A stretch of 38,196 bases of DNA from Rhodococcus sp. HM1 (lineage in GTDB: Bacteria; Actinomycetota; Actinomycetes; Mycobacteriales; Mycobacteriaceae): positions 1-38,196 of the forward strand of contig NZ_JALPTB010000064.1 in the NCBI RefSeq assembly GCF_023218075.1. The letters are read 5' to 3'. How positions within the stretch are numbered: the first letter of the stretch is position 1; the number at the start of each line of letters is the position of its first letter. The notes beneath the pieces were generated by a model, which saw only the letters and a program-made list of their open reading frames with translations, did not search any database and was not told where the DNA came from. Below, piece by piece: positions 30,209-38,196 of this stretch. The position numbers and the translations under genes are program-made.

Positions 30209-31246
30209 TCAGGGGGTGGACCCACGCAGAGCGGGTGAGTTCAACAGGCCCGCGTGGTACCGCTCGGTCACGTTCGGATGGGCGCGCAGCCGGGACTTGA
30301 GCGCGTTCAGGCCGTACACCGAATGCAGGGTGCCGCCGTGTTCGTCGGTGCCGACGCCGCGGGCGTTCGCCGCGAGCTCGGGCGGCAGCGGGACGGTCGG
30401 CAGTTCCTTGTCGAGCCCGGGGTTGAGGAAGAAGGGCAGCGAGATCCGGTCGGTGCCGGGTTCCGGCGGCAACACCCGGTGCGCGGTGGCCTCGAGGTAA
30501 CCGCCGGTGGCCAGTTCGAGCAGTTCCCCGATGTTGACGATGAAGCAGCCCGGTTGCGGAGCCACGTCGATCCAGGTGCCGTCGCGGTCGACCTGGAATC
30601 CGGTGCTGCCCGGTTCCGGATACAGCAGGGTGAGGACGCCGACGTCTTTGTGGCTGCCGACGCCCTGCCCGGTGACCGACCGGTCGTGACCGGGATACCG
30701 GACGATCTTGAGCAGCGGATCGGGATCGGCGAAGGCGTCGTCGAAGAAGTCGGCGGGGGCACCGAGCGACTCCGCCCAGGCGCGCAGCAGGACGATCCCG
30801 ACGGCCTGCGCCTGGTCGATCCACCGCAGCGCGAGCTCCCGCAGCTCGGGCAGCTGCGCCGGCCACAGGTTCGGACCGTGCAGCACCTCCCACGGCTTCG
30901 CAGGATCGATCTCGGTGACGGCCGCACGTTCGGGCCCGATGTCGATCTGCTCGCGCCAGTCGACGTAGCCCTGGGTGCGTTCCCCACCGATGCGGGTGTA
31001 GCCGCGGAACTGCGGCGAATGCGAGTTCTCGATCTCGAGTTTCGCGGCATCGGGCAACGCGAAGAACGCGCGGGCCGCGGTGATGAGGTCCGCGGCGAGC
31101 GCCGGATCGATGCCGTGGCCGGCCAAGTGGAAGAACCCGATCTCGTGGGTCACCGTGCGGAGCCGGGTGAGCAGATCCGCGCGGGCCTCGGCTCCGCGGT
31201 CGAGGTCCGCGAGGTCGATCACGGGCAGCGTGGTGGTCGCCGACAT
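30209..31246 (-). CDS. Isopenicillin N synthase-like 2-oxoglutarate/Fe(II) dioxygenase
   Basis: A 345-residue non-heme iron oxygenase. The N-terminal DIOX_N region (PVIDLADLDRG, VTHEIGFFHLAGHGID) is followed by the double-stranded beta-helix with iron ligands H199 and D201 (GVGSHKDVGVLTLLYPEPG) and H256 (EATAHRVLPP), plus the co-substrate arginine R267 in DRISLPFF. These residues predict an active enzyme. The substrate is unknown; despite the family name, no beta-lactam genes are nearby. The ATG at 31246 has an AAAGGA ribosome site. It follows the antiporter gene on the same strand with a 91-bp gap and may have its own promoter. Confidence 0.87.
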   Translation of the reverse strand: MSATTTLPVIDLADLDRGAEARADLLTRLRTVTHEIGFFHLAGHGIDPALAADLITAARAFFALPDAAKLEIENSHSPQFRGYTRIGGERTQGYVDWREQIDIGPERAAVTEIDPAKPWEVLHGPNLWPAQLPELRELALRWIDQAQAVGIVLLRAWAESLGAPADFFDDAFADPDPLLKIVRYPGHDRSVTGQGVGSHKDVGVLTLLYPEPGSTGFQVDRDGTWIDVAPQPGCFIVNIGELLELATGGYLEATAHRVLPPEPGTDRISLPFFLNPGLDKELPTVPLPPELAANARGVGTDEHGGTLHSVYGLNALKSRLRAHPNVTERYHAGLLNSPALRGSTP

Positions 31247-31337
31247 GACGTTGAGTCCTTTCCGAAGCCGCACGAGTACGCGACCCCGATTCGAGCAACA
31301 GCAGCCGAACTCGGGACATTCCGCGGGTCGGGGGCGG

Positions 31338-32477
31338 TCACGGCTCCACGGCGTCCCGGCCGCGAGGTGTCGCCACCGCCGCCGCGATCGCGGCCACAGC
31401 GATCGTGACGAGCGCCCCCAGAACCAGGGCGGCGGCGTCGGCCCGCGACAGCAGGCCCCCGGCGAGGCCGATCGCGACCGCCGCCAGCGGGATCCCCAGC
31501 TGGGTCGCCGACAGCGCGCCGAGCGCGACCGGCTGACCGGTGACGCGCGGCACGAGGTGCACGAGCACCGCGACCGCGCCGAGCGCCAGGCCCAGCCCGA
31601 TCCGGGACGGATCCTCCGCCAGCGCCCGGACGTCGATGGACGCCCCGATCCACACGTAGAAGACGGGGGCGAAGAACCCTTCGGTGACCGCGAACAGCTG
31701 GCCGGCGAGCCGCCGCGGTTCCCCGACCCCGGCGACCGCGAGCCCGAGCGCGAACCCGGCGAGCATCACCGACACGTGCGTCCACACCGCGAGGGCACCG
31801 AGCCCGAACAGCACCGCCAGGCTTACCCGCAGTTCGACGGCGAGCTTGCGGTCCTTGGACACGTTGTGGACGCGGCGCTGCACGCCGGTGCGGTCCAGCT
31901 GCCGTAGCACGAGGAACACCACCGCCGCGCACGCGATCACCGCGAGCGAGCCGAGCCCGGCGCGCAGCGCTGCGGGCGGGTCGATGACGAGCGGCAACGC
32001 GACGATGCAGACGGTGTCGGCGACCGCGACCTGCACGAGCAGCGCCAGCAGTTCGTGCCCGCCGATTTCGGACGCGTCGACGATCGGCAGGACCAGCGCC
32101 GCCGACGACGACGCCAGCAGCACCGCGAACAGCGCCGCGTGCGGCGCATCGAACAGCCACGCGAGCCCCGCCCCGGCGGGCACTGCGACCGCACCGACGA
32201 GCGCGGCCCGCGCGATCCCCCGCCGCAGCGCCGGACGCAGCCGGGCGTCGCGGATCGGCACGTGGGTGCCGGCGAGGAACATCACCAGCGCGAAACCCAC
32301 CTGCGCGACCGCGTCGAGGGTCGGTTCACTCGCGTCGATCCAGCCCAGGCCGCTGACTCCGACGACGACCCCGGCGAGTAACTCGCCGAGCACGAGGGGC
32401 AACCGGACACCGCTGGGGGCCGCGGGCAGCGACCCGACGATCGCGACCACCATGACGAGCGCGAGGCTCGCGAACAT
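31338..32477 (-). CDS. CPA2-type cation:proton antiporter
   Basis: A 379-residue membrane protein of the monovalent cation:proton antiporter-2 family (KefB/NapA-like), with about 12 helices and no cytoplasmic TrkA-N domain. Typical segments are RLPLVLGELLAGVVVGVSGL, LVMFLAGTHVPIRDARLRP and ALFAVLLASSSAALVLPIVD, with polar residues in the transport core. It starts 16 bp after tesB, so it is probably the third gene of the pyk-tesB transcript. The ion (Na+ or K+) cannot be told. Confidence 0.83.
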   Translation of the reverse strand: MFASLALVMVVAIVGSLPAAPSGVRLPLVLGELLAGVVVGVSGLGWIDASEPTLDAVAQVGFALVMFLAGTHVPIRDARLRPALRRGIARAALVGAVAVPAGAGLAWLFDAPHAALFAVLLASSSAALVLPIVDASEIGGHELLALLVQVAVADTVCIVALPLVIDPPAALRAGLGSLAVIACAAVVFLVLRQLDRTGVQRRVHNVSKDRKLAVELRVSLAVLFGLGALAVWTHVSVMLAGFALGLAVAGVGEPRRLAGQLFAVTEGFFAPVFYVWIGASIDVRALAEDPSRIGLGLALGAVAVLVHLVPRVTGQPVALGALSATQLGIPLAAVAIGLAGGLLSRADAAALVLGALVTIAVAAIAAAVATPRGRDAVEP

Positions 32478-32493
32478 CGCCGCTACCGCCCGT

Positions 32494-33366
32494 TCAGCGC
32501 CGGGACGGGAAGTGCTTGATGATCCCTTCCTGGACCACGGTGGCGACGAGTTCGCCGTCCAGATTGAAGTAGCGGCCGGTGGCCAGGCCGCGCGATCCGG
32601 CGGCGACCGGGGATTCGGTGGCGTACAGGTGCCACTGGTCGAACCGCGGCGGCCGATGGAACCAGATGGAGTGGTTCGCGGTCGCCGCGAAGATCCGGTC
32701 CAGACCCCAGGACAGTCCGTGCGTGGTGAGGATCGAATCGAGGACGGTGGTGTCGGAGCTGTAGCCGAGCGCGGCGACGTGCAGCAGCGGATCGTCCGGC
32801 AGTTCCCCGTCGGTGCGCATCCACACCCGGTTGTGGTTGAGCTTCTCGCCGGTGCCCTTGAGGATCCACGCGGGATCGTTCGCGTACCGCATGTCGATGG
32901 GTTTGAGGGCGTTCACGAAGCCGGGCAGGTGCTCCTCGTAGCCTTCGAGATGGTCACCGATGGGCGGCAGCGCCTCCGGGTACGGCACCTCGGGGACCGT
33001 CACCGCGTGTTCGAGTCCCTTGCCCCATTTCTGGTAGGCCGCGAGCATGACGAATAGTTCCTCGTCGCCCTGATAGGCGGTGACCATGCGATTGGCGAAG
33101 TCGCGCCCGTCCCGGTGCCGCGCGACCCGGTATTCGATGGGTTCCTCGACGTTGCCACCGCGGATGAAGTGGGCGTTGAGCGCGTGGATCGGCCGGTCAC
33201 CGGTGGTGCGGCCGGCGGCGACGAGCGCCTGTGCCACGAGCTGTCCGCCGAAGGTCCGCAGACCGGTCTGCGGCGGGTGTGCTCCACGGAAAACGTCCTC
33301 CTCGGTCTGCTCGAGATCGAGCAGACCGAGGAGGACGTCGAGGTCCGTCGCCTCGATACCTGTCAA
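32494..33366 (-). CDS. tesB: Acyl-CoA thioesterase II
   Basis: A 290-residue double-hotdog thioesterase that hydrolyses fatty acyl-CoA. Family stretches include LLDLEQTEEDVFRGAHP, TFGGQLVAQALVAAGRT, PIHALNAHFIRGGNVEEPIE and, in the second hotdog, SDTTVLDSILTTHGLSWG with ANHSIWFHRPPRFDQWHLYA; the catalytic Asp-Thr-Gln type network is plausible. The ATG overlaps the pyk stop by 4 bp (ATGA), so translation is coupled. Codons 10-25 contain a remarkable perfect inverted repeat (33293-33338) that would place a very strong hairpin at the start of the mRNA coding region. The pyk-tesB pairing is conserved in mycobacteria. Confidence 0.94.
   Translation of the reverse strand: MTGIEATDLDVLLGLLDLEQTEEDVFRGAHPPQTGLRTFGGQLVAQALVAAGRTTGDRPIHALNAHFIRGGNVEEPIEYRVARHRDGRDFANRMVTAYQGDEELFVMLAAYQKWGKGLEHAVTVPEVPYPEALPPIGDHLEGYEEHLPGFVNALKPIDMRYANDPAWILKGTGEKLNHNRVWMRTDGELPDDPLLHVAALGYSSDTTVLDSILTTHGLSWGLDRIFAATANHSIWFHRPPRFDQWHLYATESPVAAGSRGLATGRYFNLDGELVATVVQEGIIKHFPSRR
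33293..33338. repeat. Perfect 22-bp-arm inverted repeat inside tesB
   Basis: The arms 33293-33314 and 33317-33338 are exact reverse complements (outer end ACGTCCTCCTCGGTCT) around a 2-bp centre. The repeat lies at nucleotides 29-74 of tesB, just after the pyk/tesB junction, and encodes the conserved DVLLGLLDLEQTEEDV region. In mRNA it would form a hairpin of about 20-22 bp. Confidence 0.95.
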
Positions 33367-34784
33367 CGAGTGTCCTTCTCCCCCAGCCTGTGCACGTGGA
33401 TCAGGTTCGTCGAGCCGGAACGTCCCGGAGGGGCACCGGCCACGATCACCACGAGGTCGCCACGCTGGTAGCGACCCAACGACAGTAGCGCCGCGTCGAC
33501 CTGTTCGACCATCTGATCGGTGGTCTGCATCGGTTCGACGGAGAACGTCTCGGTACCCCAGGTCAGCGCGAGCTGATTGCGGATGGCAGGGACCGGGGTG
33601 AACGCGAGCAGCGGCAGGTGGGTGTGCAGGCGCGCGAGCCGGCGCACGGTGTCGCCGGACTGGGTGAACGCGACCAGGGCCTTGGCATCGAGGCGCTCGC
33701 CGATGTCGCGGGCCGCGTAGGAGATGACACCGCGCTTGGTGCGGGGCACGTGGGTCAGGGCGGGCACCTCCGTCGAATCGGACTCGACGGCCGCGATGAT
33801 GCGGGCCATCGTCCGGACCGTCTCGACGGGGAACTTGCCGACCGAGGTTTCGCCGGAGAGCATCACCGCGTCGGCGCCGTCGAGCACCGCGTTGGCGACG
33901 TCGGAGGCCTCGGCGCGGGTGGGCCGCGAGTTCTCGATCATCGACTCGAGCATCTGCGTGGCGACGATGACCGGCTTGGCGTTCTCACGGGCGATCTGGA
34001 TCGCCCGCTTCTGCACCAGCGGCACCTCTTCGAGCGGCAGTTCGACGCCGAGGTCGCCGCGGGCGACCATCACCGCATCGAACGCGAGGACGACGGCTTC
34101 GAGGTTCTCGATCGCCTCGGGCTTCTCGAGCTTGGCGATGACCGGGACCCGGCGGCCGACACGGTCCATCACCTCGTGCACGAGTTCGATGTCGGCGGGC
34201 GAACGCACGAACGACAGGGCAATGAAGTCGACACCGAGCCGCAGCGCGAATTCGAGGTCCTCGATGTCCTTCTCGGACAGGGCGGGCACGGAGATGTTCA
34301 TCCCCGGCAGCGACACGCCCTTGTTGTTGCTGACCGGTCCGCCTTCGGTGACGCGGCAGACGACGTCGTTGCCCTCGACCGCTTCGACGACGAGCCCGAC
34401 CTTGCCGTCGTCCACGAGCAGACGGTCGCCGGGGACGGCGTCCTGCGCGAGTTCCTTGTACGTCGTCGAGACCCGGTCGTGGGTGCCGTCGACGTCGTCG
34501 ACGGTGATCCGCACGACCTCACCGTTGGCCCATTCGGTGCGGCCCTCGGTGAAGCGGCCGAGGCGGATCTTCGGTCCCTGCAGGTCGGCGAGGATGCCCA
34601 CGGCGTGTCCGCTGGCTTCGGCCGCCGCGCGGACCCGGTTGTAGTGGGCCTCGTGCTCCGAGTGTTCTCCGTGGCTGAAGTTGAGTCGGGCCACGTCCAT
34701 GCCGCCTGCGACGAGTTCCTTGAGGACCTCGGGGTCGGCGGTGGCGGGGCCCATGGTGCAAACGATCTTGGTGCGTCGGGTCAC
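33363..34784 (-). CDS. pyk: Pyruvate kinase
   Basis: A 473-residue glycolytic enzyme converting phosphoenolpyruvate and ADP to pyruvate and ATP. The start RRTKIVCTMGPATADPEVL, DVARLNFSHGEHSEHEAH, the active-site region PVIAKLEKPEAIENLEAVVL, MVARGDLGVELPLEEVPLVQ and the KPVIVATQMLESMI segment are all canonical. The C-terminal domain normally binds allosteric effectors. The GTG at 34784 has a TAGGCT -10 box 6 nt upstream, suggesting a leaderless mRNA. It heads the pyk-tesB-antiporter transcript and follows gltD after 175 bp. Confidence 0.96.
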   Translation of the reverse strand: MTRRTKIVCTMGPATADPEVLKELVAGGMDVARLNFSHGEHSEHEAHYNRVRAAAEASGHAVGILADLQGPKIRLGRFTEGRTEWANGEVVRITVDDVDGTHDRVSTTYKELAQDAVPGDRLLVDDGKVGLVVEAVEGNDVVCRVTEGGPVSNNKGVSLPGMNISVPALSEKDIEDLEFALRLGVDFIALSFVRSPADIELVHEVMDRVGRRVPVIAKLEKPEAIENLEAVVLAFDAVMVARGDLGVELPLEEVPLVQKRAIQIARENAKPVIVATQMLESMIENSRPTRAEASDVANAVLDGADAVMLSGETSVGKFPVETVRTMARIIAAVESDSTEVPALTHVPRTKRGVISYAARDIGERLDAKALVAFTQSGDTVRRLARLHTHLPLLAFTPVPAIRNQLALTWGTETFSVEPMQTTDQMVEQVDAALLSLGRYQRGDLVVIVAGAPPGRSGSTNLIHVHRLGEKDTR

Positions 34785-34790
34785 GGGTCG

Positions 34791-34796
34791 AGCCTA
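34791..34796 (-). promoter_or_regulatory. -10 box for leaderless pyk
   Basis: TAGGCT on the minus strand, 6 nt before the pyk GTG, with no ribosome site between. Spacing matches the other predicted leaderless starts in this window. Confidence 0.4.
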
Positions 34797-34959
34797 GTCC
34801 CCCGACAGCGGGGTGACGACCGCGGTTGGAGGGCGCTGGAACCCAACTCGCGCGTAACTTACGACAACCCGCCGCACGGGACGGGTAGCGCGCTGCTCGT
34901 GTGAATTGCGCCACTCCTGGCGGCACTCGATTCGGTGCCTGTGGTTCCGGCCGATGCCC

Positions 34960-36421
34960 TCAGCCCGTGGTCAGCACTCGCGAATCCGGGGTGACCGGTG
35001 CGGGCAACCGGGACCGGCCGGTCAGATAGATGTCGACGCCGCGCGCGGCCGCGCGGCCCTCGGCGATCGCCCACACCACGAGCGAGGCGCCGCGGTGCGC
35101 GTCTCCGCACACGAACACTCCCGGTTCGTCGGTCTGCCAGTCGGCGCCGCAGTCGAGGGTGCCGCGTGCGGTGGTCGCGGGGCCGTCGTCGACCAGCCTT
35201 CCGGGTCGCACCCCGTCGAATCCGATGGCGAGCAGCGCGAGATCGCACGGGATCTCGAATTCCGGGCCCACCCGGGTGCGGTGTGCGTCGACCTCGGCGA
35301 CCACCAGTGCCCGCAGCCGGCCGTGGTCGTCGCCGACGAACCGTTGCACGCCGACCTCGAAGCGTCGTTCGCCGCCTTCGGCGTGCGCCGGCGTGGTGCG
35401 CAGCACCCACGGGACGAGCGGCCACGGACTGCGGTTCTCGTCGCGGGTGTCGGGGGGCCGGACGCGGTAGTCGAGCTGGGTGATCGACGCGGCGCGGTGG
35501 CGGTGCGCGGTGCCGAGGCAGTCGGCGCCGGTGTCGCCGCCACCGATTATCACGACCCGGCGTCCAGCCGCGTGGATCGGGGTGGGGCCGTCGCCTTCGC
35601 AGTCGTGGTTGGCCGCGACCAGGTAGTCCATGGCCTGGTGCACGCCGGACAGGTCACGGCCGGGCAGGTCCATGTCGCGGGTGGCGCCCGCGCCGACCGC
35701 GAGGACCACCGCGTCGAAGTCGGCGCGCAGGCGGGCGAGGGTGGGGTCGGTGCCGACCTCACAGCCGGTGCGGAACCGGGTGCCTTCGGCGCGCAGTTGC
35801 GCGATACGACGGTCGATCAGCGCCTTGTCCATCTTGTAGGCCGGGATGCCGTAGCGGAGCAGCCCGCCGAGCCGGTCGTCGCGTTCGAACACCGTCACGG
35901 CGTGTCCGGCGCGGGTGAGCTGCTGCGCGGCGGCCAGCCCCGCCGGACCGGAGCCGACGACCGCGACCGAGCGTCCGGTGCGGTGCCGCGGCGGTTGCGG
36001 GGTGACGGTGCCGTCGGCGAAGGCGTGGTCGGCGATGGCCATTTCGATCTTCTCGATGGTGACGGCCGCGGCGGGATCGGACAGCGCCAACACGCAGGCC
36101 GATTCGCACGGCGCCGGGCAGATGCGCCCGGTGAACTCGGGGAAGTTGTTGGTCGCGTGCAGGCGGCGGGAGGCCTCGGCCCACAGGTCACGGCGCACCA
36201 GATCGTTCCATTCCGGGATGAGGTTGCCGAGCGGGCATCCGGCGCTGCCGGAGTGACAGAACGGGATGCCGCAGTCCATGCAGCGGGTGGCCTGGTCGCG
36301 GATGAGGCGGTCGTGTTCGGCGGCTGCGATCGGCACGGCGATCTCCGCCCAGTCGCGGGTGCGCTCCCCGACCGGCCGGTGCGGGGGTTCGATCCTGCGG
36401 TACCGCAGGAAGCCGCGCGGG

Positions 36422-36429
<8 letters not shown>
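34960..36429 (-). CDS. gltD: Glutamate synthase small subunit
   Basis: A 489-residue FAD/NADPH-binding subunit that passes electrons to the large subunit for glutamate formation from glutamine and 2-oxoglutarate. The N-terminal [4Fe-4S] cysteines are clear ([28 protein letters not shown]; also CPAPCESAC). FAD- and NADPH-binding glycine motifs follow: [17 protein letters not shown] and [15 protein letters not shown]. The C-terminus [19 protein letters not shown] is typical. The GTG start at 36429 overlaps the gltB stop by 8 bp, so the two subunits are translated from one mRNA. Confidence 0.96.

Positions 36430-38196
<1,767 letters not shown>

Noticed and set aside
30209-31246. Beta-lactam biosynthesis gene cluster
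   Set aside because: Only the family name suggests it; no ACV synthetase or other antibiotic genes are nearby.

Overview
The window is 38 kb of very GC-rich DNA with dense genes, many GTG starts and 1-8 bp gene overlaps. Several -10 boxes lie only 6-7 nt before start codons, which suggests leaderless mRNAs. Together with a polA lacking proofreading residues, an ANTAR regulator, an Lsr2-type domain, a mycobacterial BacA-like exporter and the gene neighbourhood gltB-gltD-pyk-tesB, this points to a mycolic-acid actinobacterium, most likely Rhodococcus or a close relative. It looks like chromosomal core DNA mixed with accessory genes. I see no phage, insertion sequence, CRISPR array or rRNA.

Layout. 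1-0.8 kb: 3' part of an MpaB-type oxygenase gene. 0.87-4.8 kb (minus): a polar amino-acid ABC importer (ATPase, permease, lipoprotein) and a beta-decarboxylating dehydrogenase. 4.8-7 kb: a 2H phosphoesterase, a 38-residue membrane peptide, a GlxA-type regulator with a repeated operator, and thioredoxin. 7-8.7 kb: an ECF42-type sigma factor with its DGPF/YCII partner and a matching promoter. 8.7-11.7 kb: a TetR regulator facing a metal-dependent hydrolase plus a nine-helix membrane protein, with a 36-bp operator between them. 11.8-13.1 kb: a chagasin-like inhibitor, a copper-only SOD-like lipoprotein and a small membrane protein. 13.2-16.4 kb: polA and a CsoR-type repressor with its operator.

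16.5-22.2 kb: a complete branched-chain amino-acid type ABC importer. livHMGF runs on plus and the binding protein converges from minus; LivH carries an unusual secreted beta-domain at its N terminus. 22.3-24.9 kb: a PdtaR-like antiterminator, a compact tRNA-Leu(CAA), a secreted protein and an ERCC4 nuclease fused to an Lsr2-type DNA-binding domain. 25-26.8 kb: an ECF41-type sigma factor with a carboxymuconolactone decarboxylase-like protein and a small membrane protein, with two matching promoters. 27-30.2 kb: a BacA/SbmA-type exporter, a K+ channel and a UBP zinc finger protein. 30.2-38.2 kb (minus): a 2-oxoglutarate dioxygenase, then the run gltB-gltD, pyk-tesB-antiporter.

Best leads: a perfect 22-bp-arm inverted repeat inside the start of tesB; two complete ECF sigma units (ECF41 and ECF42) whose expected promoters can be read by eye; the ERCC4-Lsr2 nuclease; the LivH fusion; and the TetR / diiron-like enzyme / membrane protein unit. 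Functions are assigned from motifs and remembered family knowledge; no database search was run.
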